Positions 43,039-51,676 of a stretch of DNA of 57,063 nt are shown here, in pieces (the first letter of the stretch is position 1; each line of letters starts with the position of its first letter). The stretch is from Bdellovibrionales bacterium. Its GTDB lineage: Bacteria; Bdellovibrionota; Bdellovibrionia; Bdellovibrionales; JAMPXM01. The position numbers were made by a program, and so were the translations under genes. Under the pieces are notes generated by a model. That model was given only the letters and a program-made list of their open reading frames with translations, did not search any database and was not told the DNA's origin. The stretch covers positions 1 to 57,063 of the forward strand of contig SYLX01000028.1 in assembly GCA_005808505.1 (NCBI GenBank). The letters are read 5' to 3'.

Positions 43039-44703
43039 TCAGTCCTTAAGCGTGAACTTGATAATAACTCGTTGTAATTTCGCACAGTCGTTTGAGCGAC
43101 AGAACGCTTCGCCCGAGCCTTGAGCGGCTGGATCGCGCGACTTGTCGGCGGCCAAGAAGCTTCGACCCGTTACCTTTACGAGAGGCAAGAGACGCTCTTG
43201 GTGGCGGAACGACATTTTGTTTTTGTCGAATACGTTTTCGAAGATGGAACGTGCTCGAGCGTAGCTGAGGTCAAGGTTGTAGTTAACCGCGGCCTTAGTT
43301 TCCGGATCGAGCTTTGTCGGATCGACGTATTTGCCTTTGTAAGTCGGCGAAGCGAACCCGACGATTTCGACAGATTGAATCTTTTGCGCGACCTTGTCGT
43401 TTTCGAACAAGCTCGCCGAATAAGCCGGCATCGCTTGCTCAAGAATCGTGCGCATCTTCGGCTTCAGCGTCGCACTTCCCGTATCGAAGTATTGATCTCC
43501 GAAGGAAAGCATGACGTCACCGCTGTTCGGATCGACTTCAGCCGAGATTCCAGCTTTTGCGAAATTCTTTTTGATTTGAGCCGCGAGGTTTTTCTTCGCG
43601 TTCAAGTTTTCAGTCGCCTTCGCCAATGCACCTTGTGCGTCTTTATACTTTTTGTCCAGATCGCCCAAGCGACCGGCGAGATCTTTCGCCTTACGCTCAG
43701 CATCGGCCTTGAACGCTGCTTCGCGAGCCGCACGTTGTGCGCCCGAGAGCTTTTCTTTAGCCAGCTGACCTTCGAACGCGGCTTTGTCGCGAGCCTTCTG
43801 CGCTTCAAATTCGCCCTTCAAACGATCGGTGTCTGCTTTGTGCTTTGTCGCCGCTGACGCAAGCTCGCCGGCCAAAGCCGCATTCTGTGCGCCAAGCTTC
43901 TGGACGGTTCCTTCTGTCTGAGCGAGTTTCGCTTCTGTTTCTTGAAGCTCACGATTGGCTTCGTTGAGTTCCTGTTGAGCCTTTTCGCTGCGGGCCTGGA
44001 GGGCCGCAACTTTTTGATCGGCTTCGCGCTTGAGGGCCGCTTGCTGCTGTTCGAACTTTTGTTTTGAAATCTGCTGCGACTGGAAAGCCGCACGCAATTG
44101 TTTCATGCGCTGATCGAGTTGGTTTTTTGTCTGCTCGAGTTGCTGCTCGCTCTTGGCGATCTCGGCTGTTTTCTGAGCCACTGTGCCTTCGAGCTGCGAA
44201 ATTTCTTCGTTCTTCTCGCCGATCTCTTCATCCTTCACATCGATCAAAGTATCGCGGCTTTTGATCCGCGACTTTTGAATCATGTTGGAGTTGATGATGT
44301 TGCGGACGAGCTGTTGATACTTGTTGAGCGCAACGGCCTTCTTTTCATTTTCTTTAGCCTGTTGACGGAGCTTATCGCTCTCTTGCTTCTGCTCATCTTG
44401 GAGAAGCTCAAGCTTGTCCATGAGTTCAGCGTAAGTATCTTTCTCTTCGACGCTCGCTTGCTGCTGCAAATAATCTTGCTTCAGCGTTTCGTAGACCTTG
44501 ATCTGTTGTTTTAGATCTTGGTTCTGCTTCACCAGCTGCTGGTTTTCAAGGTGCTGCTGGATGCCGTCGGTTCCGGTCTTTAAACTTGCGGTGACGTAAA
44601 GAAGCAAGAAGATGATGGACAATCCTAGGAACAAGTCCGAATAGGACGTCCACATCGAGTCTTGGTTGTCGCCGCCGTGGCCGCGCTTGTAATTAAATCC
44701 CAT
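43039..44703 (-). CDS. MotB/OmpA-like peptidoglycan-binding stator protein with long coiled coil
   Basis: The 554-residue protein begins like MotB: a short cytoplasmic end, then one membrane helix (about 20-40, YSDLFLGLSIIFLLLYVTAS) with Asp23 after Trp18 where MotB has its proton-binding Asp. A coiled coil of about 330 residues follows, rich in Gln, Lys, Glu and Ala. The C-terminal 160 residues form an OmpA-like peptidoglycan-binding domain (MLSFGDQYFDTGSATLKP, NLDLSYARARSIF). In MotB, TolR and ZorB the link between helix and OmpA domain is short, so the long coil is unusual and would be periplasmic. AAGGTG precedes the ATG. It is the likely partner of the downstream channel protein. Confidence 0.9.
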   Translation of the reverse strand: MGFNYKRGHGGDNQDSMWTSYSDLFLGLSIIFLLLYVTASLKTGTDGIQQHLENQQLVKQNQDLKQQIKVYETLKQDYLQQQASVEEKDTYAELMDKLELLQDEQKQESDKLRQQAKENEKKAVALNKYQQLVRNIINSNMIQKSRIKSRDTLIDVKDEEIGEKNEEISQLEGTVAQKTAEIAKSEQQLEQTKNQLDQRMKQLRAAFQSQQISKQKFEQQQAALKREADQKVAALQARSEKAQQELNEANRELQETEAKLAQTEGTVQKLGAQNAALAGELASAATKHKADTDRLKGEFEAQKARDKAAFEGQLAKEKLSGAQRAAREAAFKADAERKAKDLAGRLGDLDKKYKDAQGALAKATENLNAKKNLAAQIKKNFAKAGISAEVDPNSGDVMLSFGDQYFDTGSATLKPKMRTILEQAMPAYSASLFENDKVAQKIQSVEIVGFASPTYKGKYVDPTKLDPETKAAVNYNLDLSYARARSIFENVFDKNKMSFRHQERLLPLVKVTGRSFLAADKSRDPAAQGSGEAFCRSNDCAKLQRVIIKFTLKD

Positions 44704-44771
44704 GGTGACACCTTCCCGCTTTACTTCTCGGAAGGCCCGGTCAGGGACTGAGTCCAGTTAGCTCAAAAACT

Positions 44772-45779
44772 TCATTGGGAGAGCGGATCCGGACGGATCT
44801 GGCCCTGAGTCCTGGCAAATGAAATGTCGAATTGTTCCAAAACGGATTCAACTCCACCACCACTCTTCGCGGCCGGTGCTGGCGCCGTGGCCTGAGCAGG
44901 AGCAGAAGGCGATGCCTCAGCACTCGCGTGACTTGCCTGGCCTTCCGCCGACGGCTCAGAAGAACCACCGAAGAGGAAGTAGAAAGCAAAAACCAACGCG
45001 AGACCAATACCAACGTAGGCTGGCTTGGGTAAAGACGAGAACCTTTGCATCAAGCTAGGTCTTCCGCCGCCGTCGTAAATTTCATTTACTCCAGTGACTT
45101 CCACCTGCGCTAAAGGCTGAGTGGTCTCATCGTAGGCTTCGATCTCTTGCGAGCTTTGCGGTGCTACGGCCATCGGCGGCGCCGGCATTGAGCGTTCGAA
45201 AGAGCCCGGATTTACCTTTGCGGTCGAGATCGATGGATCCGTTTTCGGCGTGCTCGTTTGAATCACCGTTCGCGCATCAAAATTGTCTTCAAGAACCGAT
45301 CGCGAACTCTTTGTATCGTGCCGCGAGTAAACTTGAGTTGCGTCGTGATTAGAAGAATAACCAGAAGAGCTGCCAGTTTGGCTGGAATGATGACCGGAGT
45401 GCGACGCCGTTTGATGATCGTCTTGGTCCTCTTCTCTTCCCGTTTTGGGAGGAGCCGGAGGCGACCACGGTGATTTTTTTGCCTGTGCAGGTTCTTGCTT
45501 TTTCTCGGGTGCAGCAGCCGGAGCCGAGATGGGAGCAGGACGTTCGAGCTGATCAAGCCGAACGACGGCGGTCGGTTGATCATCGAGCGAGAGCGACGAA
45601 GATTCTTGTTTCGCCGAACGAGAGGGTTTTGCCTCGGCCGGAGGTTCCGGGCTCAGCGGACGACCGTGAACCACCGTGCGCGCGTCGAAGGCATCTTCGA
45701 GTTCGCGGGTCGTCTCATCGACGTCACCGAAGTTTTCATCTGCTTGGTTTAAACGTGGATTCTTCGATCTAGAGTTCAT
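44772..45779 (-). CDS. Membrane protein with disordered, Thr-motif-rich cytoplasmic tail (candidate FHA ligand)
   Basis: Of 335 residues, the first 250 are polar and disordered, then comes one membrane helix (254-271, YVGIGLALVFAFYFLF) and a short Ala/Pro-rich outside part. The tail carries repeated acidic-Thr motifs: DETTREL (21-27), FDARTVV (31-37), DDQPTAVV (66-73), HDATQVY (145-151), FDARTVI (168-174) and YDETTQPL (216-223). These resemble the pThr sites of GarA-type proteins (the ETT motif), which FHA domains bind after Ser/Thr kinase action. With an FHA protein in the same operon, it is a good candidate ligand. The ATG overlaps the upstream stop as ATGA. No kinase gene lies in the window. 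Confidence 0.85.
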   Translation of the reverse strand: MNSRSKNPRLNQADENFGDVDETTRELEDAFDARTVVHGRPLSPEPPAEAKPSRSAKQESSSLSLDDQPTAVVRLDQLERPAPISAPAAAPEKKQEPAQAKKSPWSPPAPPKTGREEDQDDHQTASHSGHHSSQTGSSSGYSSNHDATQVYSRHDTKSSRSVLEDNFDARTVIQTSTPKTDPSISTAKVNPGSFERSMPAPPMAVAPQSSQEIEAYDETTQPLAQVEVTGVNEIYDGGGRPSLMQRFSSLPKPAYVGIGLALVFAFYFLFGGSSEPSAEGQASHASAEASPSAPAQATAPAPAAKSGGGVESVLEQFDISFARTQGQIRPDPLSQ

Positions 45780-47329
45780 CGGAAGCTCCGTAAGTTTTCA
45801 ATCAGGCCTTCGATCAAGCGGCGTGTGTTGGGCTGAGCGAAACCTTTGAAGCGTGCAACCGCAACGTAGGCCTTTGCTCCAGCATCGAGACTTGATACGG
45901 CGATCGCCGTATCATTCAAACCCGGTTCCGTTTTTAAGGCGGAAGTACAGAAGTGAACTTGCACGGGATGTCCCTGCTTGTTGGTGACTTGGCTTGTTTG
46001 GCAGTCAGCAACCGTCATCAAATTCACGAAAGAGGCACTCTTATGTAAATCGTTGAAAAGCTCAGACCCAAGAGCTTGCGCTACTTTTGATCCGGCCTCG
46101 CCGTCACGGCTAGAGAGTTGGACTTCTCCCGCAACGAGTTCGATTCCCGTCGAGTAACCGGCTCCTAGGCTTAGCGGGAATCGATTCGTACAGTTCACCG
46201 CACGCGTATTGCGAATGCTTGAAGCTAAATTTTTATCGCTGACGCTGACCATGTGACTTTGGCAGTCCAGGGATTGAAGTGACCAGGCTCCGCTTTGCGG
46301 TGAAACCGCTTGTGTCCAACGATCTTGCCAACCGTAGAGTTGATTGCGCCTCATCGTTGCGCCAGGAACAGAAGCTGGTTTAGGACCATCTTGTCGACGA
46401 AGCATTTCGTAGAGTGCTCGCGATGAACCAGCCCAAGCTTTCTCGCCCGTCTCGCCACCCGGCGCAATCGCAACCAATCGGCCAGCTTTATCGAAGACAA
46501 AGCGTGAGCCGGTTGCGTCGCCATTACCCAGGGCCATTTGATAAATTTGCGTTGAGCCTTCTGACTTCACGCGAAGCATGCGGGCGCCGGACCGGAACCA
46601 ATCACGACCTAACATGACGGCGAAAGGTTCCTCGGCCGAAGGAACGTCGAGCCGGAAGCTTGCGCGAGACAAGCTCGGCATCAGCATTTGATCCGTTTTG
46701 AACATAGCGAGATTCGACGCAACATCGATATCGATCAGGTGTGCTTCTTGATTCTCTACGAAGAATCGCGACCCTGGACGCGCGATCCAAGACTTTGAAA
46801 CGAACTCCCACGGCATCGCGAGAAATTGTGAATCGATTGCCAGAGCCGGCGATTCAGAGAGTCCTGGACTCGAAAGAGAATCGGCCGCACGAACCGTGCG
46901 CGTCGCTGCAACTACGGCACGTGTCCATCCGTTTCCACCCGACTCGCCTGTAGGGCGAGCAGCAGCAGCCACGGCCGCTGGACGCGCTTGCTGTGGCCGA
47001 GCCGATGATTTCGAAACAACGGCGGACGTAGACCTTACCGCGCCGGCAGTGGGCTTGGCGCCAGCGACAGGTTTCGTGGACGCGGCGCTTGGACGTGCTG
47101 CCGCAGGTTTCGCTGCTTTTGAGGCAGACGGTGCCGGCGCTTTTGAAGCCCCTGCGCGCGCAACTGGCTTCTTTGCGGGCGGCGCTGCGGCTTTTCTCGG
47201 TGCGCTAGTTTGTCCCTCGGCGAGAGGAACCACGAAGGGAACCAATACGAGCGCGAACCACGCGAGTGCGCGTGCGCCACGGAATCGCCGTAACTCCAGG
47301 TCTCTCTGGTGTCGCTCGAAGATGCTCAA
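45776..47329 (-). CDS. Exported protein with degenerate trypsin-like domain
   Basis: A TTG start at 47329 is chosen because GGAGG sits six bases upstream; the frame also extends to an ATG at 47434 without such support. The 517-residue protein has a signal or anchor helix (about 19-39), then an Ala/Pro/Lys-rich linker (43-128) of the sort that spans periplasm or wall. The next domain has the spacing of an HtrA/trypsin fold, with IDIDVASNLAMFKTD (where HtrA has SDLAVL) and SRFVFDKAGRLVAIA (where HtrA has the GNSGG loop), but the catalytic Asp and Ser positions are not kept, so it is probably not a protease. The C-terminal 200 residues have four or five Cys. It is the first gene of the unit. Confidence 0.8.
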   Translation of the reverse strand: MSIFERHQRDLELRRFRGARALAWFALVLVPFVVPLAEGQTSAPRKAAAPPAKKPVARAGASKAPAPSASKAAKPAAARPSAASTKPVAGAKPTAGAVRSTSAVVSKSSARPQQARPAAVAAAARPTGESGGNGWTRAVVAATRTVRAADSLSSPGLSESPALAIDSQFLAMPWEFVSKSWIARPGSRFFVENQEAHLIDIDVASNLAMFKTDQMLMPSLSRASFRLDVPSAEEPFAVMLGRDWFRSGARMLRVKSEGSTQIYQMALGNGDATGSRFVFDKAGRLVAIAPGGETGEKAWAGSSRALYEMLRRQDGPKPASVPGATMRRNQLYGWQDRWTQAVSPQSGAWSLQSLDCQSHMVSVSDKNLASSIRNTRAVNCTNRFPLSLGAGYSTGIELVAGEVQLSSRDGEAGSKVAQALGSELFNDLHKSASFVNLMTVADCQTSQVTNKQGHPVQVHFCTSALKTEPGLNDTAIAVSSLDAGAKAYVAVARFKGFAQPNTRRLIEGLIENLRSFR

Positions 47330-47758
47330 TTGATCCTCCGTGTCTCTCGTATCGGCAATTCGTTTAGAAATCAGCGATCTACGTTTGAAACTGGACCTAA
47401 ATCGCAACTCTGTCTCGAATCGAAACGGTTCCATCCTCGATTCAGCGCTTTTTGTTTAACTCTTAAACTGCGGAAGCTTTAATCCGACTTCCTTGTCCAG
47501 TGTTCCTGGAAAACAGGGATCGGCTTCGCCGACTCCGCTTCCGCCGCTGATGGGCCAGCTGGCATTCATCATTCGAAGCTTGTTTGGTTAGACGCACTTT
47601 ATCTTCGCAACCGCCCGGTCACTACCAAGACCTAACCGTGAGGGGTGCTTATCCAGCGCTCTATAAACTGCCCTAAGCCAAGATCCCTAAAATGACCGAA
47701 ATTTTGTGACAGTGTCTTGCGTGTATGATGAGCTTTCATCATCATCGGGAGGCACTTC
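47330..47758. other. Divergent intergenic region between the FHA-stator operon and the discoidin-type gene
   Basis: No gene was recognised in these 429 bases. A short in-frame upstream extension of the minus-strand operon (47330-47434) is probably a leader. TATGAT at 47725-47730 could be a -10 box for the plus-strand gene, but I see no fitting -35. A small hairpin (CGGC-TTC-GCCG) occurs near 47520. Confidence 0.4.
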
Positions 47759-49300
47759 ATGAAATGGATCTTCTGTCTCAGTACGCTCATTCTCTTTTCG
47801 AGTTGGTCCGCGTGGGCGCAAACTCCCCCAATCAAAGTCATTGCCGCGGCCGCGACTAGTTCAGCGGCAAACTCGGTTGAGCCAAGTTGTTTACTCGACA
47901 CTACTTGCAAAGGCACCTGGTCTCCAGGAGCAAAAGATTCTGGTGTAAACGAAGGTCTCTATTTTCAGTTCGAAACCCCTACGAAACTCTATGCTATCGA
48001 CGTTGATACAGATTCTGCGTCGCCGATGAAGGTCTCGGTCAATGGTGTTCCCGTGCCTCCCGCACAAAACGGAATACAAAACGGGCTACGCTTTATGTTG
48101 CAACCGACTCGCGAAGGAAAGTTCAAAGCACGCGAAGTTAAATCAGTGTTCATCCGCATCATCCGCGATGATCGTTTCACAACAGACAAACCAGTGCTTA
48201 AAGGTATACGCTTTTACGCAACTGGTGATGACCTTTCCCTGGGCGAACCCACCAAAGTCAGTTTTCCAAAAACGGTGAAAGGTACCGTAACCGCAACATC
48301 AACATTGGAACCAGCAAGGGCCTACCGCGCGTCTAATCTCTTCGACTCGAAGTACGATATTGCTTGGTCGACAAATGGAAAGAAATCCGCCGGCACCAAC
48401 GAGAGTTTAACGGTAAACCTCAACGAGTCGCGCACGATCACTGGATTGATTCTTTGGAACGGTTATCAGCGATCCCTCGAACATTTTCAAGCCAACGGCC
48501 GCGTCAAGTCTCTTGAGGTTAGTAACGGGACCGACCAAAATACGACGATCGAAATAAAAGACTCCATGGGCAACCAGCGCCTACAGTTCACAAAGCCGCT
48601 GACGAACGTGAAAAAGCTAACTTTCAAAATCAAATCGATTTATCCAGGCGCAAAGTATAAAGATGTTCTTCTCTCGGAGCTTCGCCTTATTGGCCCAGGT
48701 GACGAGCTCCTGGTTCTCAACACTCCGGCTGAATCTGTCCAGTCACCAAACTCACTCGCCAAATTCATCGATACGTCTTTTTCATCACCCTACACCGTGG
48801 GTCCAAATGAAATGGCGTGCTTCACTAGAAGTCTTCGTCTTCGATCCGATGGAAGCTTCGTTTCCTATCTGGTCTCTAATTCTGAAGGACACGCAACGTC
48901 CACGGTTTTGGAAGGCAACTGGGAACCGAACAAAGACACCGTTCGGATCTTTGGAAAACGGTACAAGAGAAGCGAAGACTACCGCGAGATTGCGTATGGT
49001 GAAGGCAAAGCCCTCGAAGGCGGAACAGATATTTTCCAAGCCGATCTTCGGATCAAAAAGTTTAGTGCCGCGACCGAGAAAGAAAAAAATCAGGCAGCCG
49101 TTCTCTTGCTCGAAGATCTCGATGCGAAAAAACATCCGTTTCAATTGACTGAGCACGTAGTTTTTGAAGCGGATGAATCGCTAGATTCCCGAACGAAGAG
49201 ATTAGTACGATTCCTATCGAAGAAAGATCCGCTTATCATCCAATCGCCAACGTTTTCAGGCCTTTTTGTTCCGACGGATGAAGCGCCTGCATGCAACTAA
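47759..49300 (+). CDS. Secreted protein with tandem discoidin-like carbohydrate-binding regions
   Basis: The 513-residue protein has a signal peptide (MKWIFCLSTLILFSSWSAWA, cut before QTPP). The region around residues 180-260 (RASNLFDSKYDIAWSTNG, SLTVNLNESRTITGLILWNG, FQANGRVKSLEV) has the typical pattern of a discoidin/NADase-type glycan-binding domain, and residues 30-150 look like a first copy. The last 200 residues form another beta-rich region. A sugar-binding role on host, prey or envelope glycans is the natural reading, but no ligand can be named. Its stop overlaps the start of the following membrane-protein gene by ten bases, so the two are coupled. Confidence 0.78.
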   Translation: MKWIFCLSTLILFSSWSAWAQTPPIKVIAAAATSSAANSVEPSCLLDTTCKGTWSPGAKDSGVNEGLYFQFETPTKLYAIDVDTDSASPMKVSVNGVPVPPAQNGIQNGLRFMLQPTREGKFKAREVKSVFIRIIRDDRFTTDKPVLKGIRFYATGDDLSLGEPTKVSFPKTVKGTVTATSTLEPARAYRASNLFDSKYDIAWSTNGKKSAGTNESLTVNLNESRTITGLILWNGYQRSLEHFQANGRVKSLEVSNGTDQNTTIEIKDSMGNQRLQFTKPLTNVKKLTFKIKSIYPGAKYKDVLLSELRLIGPGDELLVLNTPAESVQSPNSLAKFIDTSFSSPYTVGPNEMACFTRSLRLRSDGSFVSYLVSNSEGHATSTVLEGNWEPNKDTVRIFGKRYKRSEDYREIAYGEGKALEGGTDIFQADLRIKKFSAATEKEKNQAAVLLLEDLDAKKHPFQLTEHVVFEADESLDSRTKRLVRFLSKKDPLIIQSPTFSGLFVPTDEAPACN

Positions 49301-50724
49301 GAAGGGTTCTGATTTCAGCAGCGAGGGTCTTGCTGCTGACGATCCTTTCTTTCTTCTTGCTCCGGACCCTGAGCCCGGAGCTTCTCGGTTCTGATTCGTA
49401 CTTCGGTTTGTCGCAAGGGAAATATTTAGCCGAGCACGGTCATTTCAAAGTTCCTGATCGAGGCCTGAACTATGTCATCACCGCAGGGCTCATAAAACTT
49501 GGCGTTGGCGATGAAGACTCGGTCCGCTTCACTCAAGCTTTGATCCTAGCCTTCGCATTTTCCATTTCACTCGCTTTCATCCAACTTCTCTCGCCGCGAG
49601 GATCGGCAATCAATCTTTTAGCAAGTGTTTTGGCAATTGCCGTGCTCGCTCCGATTTTGTTCTTCCACACCATTGAGTTCCCGAAGCTTACTTTCGGTGC
49701 GTCCGTGTTTCTTACTTCGCTCATCTTACGCAAATACCGAAGTGTCTCACTAGGTCTCGCGATTTGTGCCGGCGCCCTCCATCAAGCACTTCTACCTTTT
49801 GTAGCTGCGGTCGCGATCTTCCATGTCCCTCGCTTCGCCCATCGTCGTGTCCTAACCTTCGGCAGTTTTTGCTTCGCCATTTTGGCAATCACGGTCTACT
49901 TCATCAATTGGACTCGAGCACAAGAAGCTTTCATGGCGATCGCGACTCATCCCCTCTCGATCACGACCTTCTTTTTCCGACCGGAGATTTCTCTTTTTCT
50001 GCGGACTCTTTGCGCGCTCCTCTTAGTGGCATTGGGAGCTTCGACCTTCCTTTGCCTTTACTCTGGCAAAAACAAGCAAGCACTTCTCGGTTTAGCTCTT
50101 CTCGTGCTTTTACTCCCCACTTCATTAGCGGAACCATTTGGGTTAGGGGAAAGATTCCTAGTACTGACTTCTCTGCTCGCGATTCCTCTCATCACTCTTC
50201 AATGGCATACAATTGAAGACTTCCGAGCTCCTCCCCTGACCTTCAATTTATTTGCGGGGTTCGCGATAGGGCTCGGTTCTCTCAGCACCATCTTAACGGT
50301 TCCCCGCTATGACTACACAAGCATCAAACAGGCGACGGAATTTCTGCAAAGCAAACCTGAGAAGATCGTAATCGCTCGTAAACCCCTAAAGTTTTATTAT
50401 ACGGCGATCACGGGTCGCGACTCCTTTAGTTTCAGTCCAGAAGCCGGTTGGAATCTCAACTCCATCGCACGGGTCGCGATTGGAATTGATCGAGATGAAT
50501 TCATCTACTACGCAGGAGACGTTTGTCCTTGGGGCTCACAGCTAGTCGAAATGATTCCCGGTACAACTTGGCTTTGGATGAAGGAATCTTGCTGGCAGGA
50601 ACTCAAAAAAAGAGTCAGCGAAGATTTAGATCCCAGTCTTTACCGTCGTCTCCATGACGACGGTCTAAACCCCTCGCACTCACGACCGAAATTTCTGAGG
50701 GAGAGACGATACATTCGGTCCTGA
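49291..50724 (+). CDS. Polytopic membrane protein of unknown function (possible GT-C-like)
   Basis: The 477-residue protein has about ten membrane helices in the first 330 residues and a soluble C-terminal domain of about 140 residues. The layout (an acidic DSYFG loop after the first helix, many helices, and a periplasmic C-terminal domain) recalls GT-C lipid-linked glycosyltransferases such as the ArnT or PMT type. The loop LGSDSYFGLSQGKYLAEHG has the right position for a catalytic Asp. The ATG at 49291 overlaps the discoidin-type gene by ten bases. If it is a glycosyltransferase, a glycan-binding partner encoded next to it would make sense. This is a hypothesis. Confidence 0.65.
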   Translation: MQLRRVLISAARVLLLTILSFFLLRTLSPELLGSDSYFGLSQGKYLAEHGHFKVPDRGLNYVITAGLIKLGVGDEDSVRFTQALILAFAFSISLAFIQLLSPRGSAINLLASVLAIAVLAPILFFHTIEFPKLTFGASVFLTSLILRKYRSVSLGLAICAGALHQALLPFVAAVAIFHVPRFAHRRVLTFGSFCFAILAITVYFINWTRAQEAFMAIATHPLSITTFFFRPEISLFLRTLCALLLVALGASTFLCLYSGKNKQALLGLALLVLLLPTSLAEPFGLGERFLVLTSLLAIPLITLQWHTIEDFRAPPLTFNLFAGFAIGLGSLSTILTVPRYDYTSIKQATEFLQSKPEKIVIARKPLKFYYTAITGRDSFSFSPEAGWNLNSIARVAIGIDRDEFIYYAGDVCPWGSQLVEMIPGTTWLWMKESCWQELKKRVSEDLDPSLYRRLHDDGLNPSHSRPKFLRERRYIRS

Positions 50725-50902
50725 GATTTCTATTCCGGTTTGCAAATCGATGCTCGCATCGCTCCCTTCAGTACCGACAAATGTGACGATTCATAAAAGG
50801 TTTAACGCTTTGAACCTGGTGCGCACCACTTTGGTGACAGGAGGCTTGCCAGGGCCGATTCGAGCAGTTTAGTTATCGCTTCAGTTTAATCTTGGAGTGG
50901 AA
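50725..50902. other. Intergenic region before the TIGR02147 regulator
   Basis: The gap holds TTGCCA, 18 bases, TAGTTA as a weak promoter candidate. The same TAGTTATCG string is found before the pantothenate operon. A GATGC-TCGCATC small palindrome lies near 50750. Nothing else was seen. Confidence 0.3.
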
Positions 50903-51676
50903 ATGCTCGAGCATCGACCCGTAGAATTTAGATCATATCTTCAGGATGAGTTGATCCGTAGGTGTAAAAAGAATCCTGGATACTCCCTACGTGCTTTCGC
51001 TCGCTACTTGGAATTAGATCATTCGACTTTGTCGCGCATTCTCAATGGAAATCGCGATGCATCCCCGACGATGATGTCGAACATTAGTAAAAAGCTGGGA
51101 TTAACTGAAAAAGATTTAAATGGTCTGCTTCGTCCTACTCTAAAGATCACGCGAGCAAAGTCGCGAACTTATAAAAAGATTGCGGACGATGATTTTGCAT
51201 CCATCTCGTCTTGGTACCACTACGCGATCCTTGAATTAACTTTAATCGACTCCTTTAGTTCAGATCCTCGTTGGATCGCGCGTAAACTCGATATCACGCC
51301 TTCCGAAGCCAAGATTGCCGTGGAACGATTGGTTGCACTTGGCCTTTTAACAAAAGATAAGACGGGCAAGCTTCGTCAAAGCGCGAGCTACACGAACATC
51401 CACTCTGATATGTCAGCCGCTGCGAAGCGATCTATGCAGCGAGAAATTCTTGAGAAGGCATTGACGGCGCTCGACCGAGTTCCACTCTCAAAGCGAAATC
51501 AGACCTCACTTACTATTGCGGTCGATTCAAACAAGCTTGAGGAACTCAAAGAGCTGATCACCGACTTTCGACGTTCCGTCGCGAAGGTCCTAAGCGAAGC
51601 TCCGAAAAAAGATCAAGTCTTTATGTTTAGCTTTTCACTCTTTCCCGTAACTCAGTTTGATGAGGCAAATCAATGA
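50903..51676 (+). CDS. TIGR02147-family (DUF4423) regulator
   Basis: The ATG at 50903 fits the GGAG site five bases upstream better than the GTG at 50897. The 257-residue protein begins with a helix-turn-helix region (YSLRAFARYLELDHSTLSRILNGNRDAS, residues 28-55), followed by the DUF4423 part with ASISSWYHYAILELTL, DPRWIARKLDITPSEAKIAVERLVALGLL and a final KKDQVFMFSFSLFPVTQ. This architecture is known mainly from Fibrobacter and Bdellovibrio relatives and is a strong taxonomic hint. It probably binds DNA and controls the operon it heads. The stop overlaps the start of the next gene as ATGA. Confidence 0.93.
   Translation: MLEHRPVEFRSYLQDELIRRCKKNPGYSLRAFARYLELDHSTLSRILNGNRDASPTMMSNISKKLGLTEKDLNGLLRPTLKITRAKSRTYKKIADDDFASISSWYHYAILELTLIDSFSSDPRWIARKLDITPSEAKIAVERLVALGLLTKDKTGKLRQSASYTNIHSDMSAAAKRSMQREILEKALTALDRVPLSKRNQTSLTIAVDSNKLEELKELITDFRRSVAKVLSEAPKKDQVFMFSFSLFPVTQFDEANQ

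Noticed and set aside
42179..43123. Plus-strand open frame antisense to the MotA/TolQ-like gene
   Set aside because: The minus-strand product has a recognisable channel signature; this one is charged and repetitive with no signal or family feature.
43120..43857. Plus-strand open frame antisense to the MotB-like gene
   Set aside because: Again a mirror of coiled-coil codons.
39652..47329. Call the stator unit a Zorya defence system
   Set aside because: There are MotA- and MotB-like proteins, but no ZorC, ZorD or ZorE. The PIF1-like helicase is more than 32 kb away, and the long coil is on the MotB-like partner instead of ZorA.
39652..47329. Call the unit flagellar MotAB or TolQR-Pal
   Set aside because: No flagellar genes and no tolA, tolB or pal nearby; the FHA and pThr-like partners are not part of those systems.
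47330..47434. Translated N-terminal extension of the pseudo-protease gene from ATG 47434
   Set aside because: The extension has no ribosome site and places about 35 polar residues before the signal helix, while the TTG at 47329 has GGAGG at the right distance.
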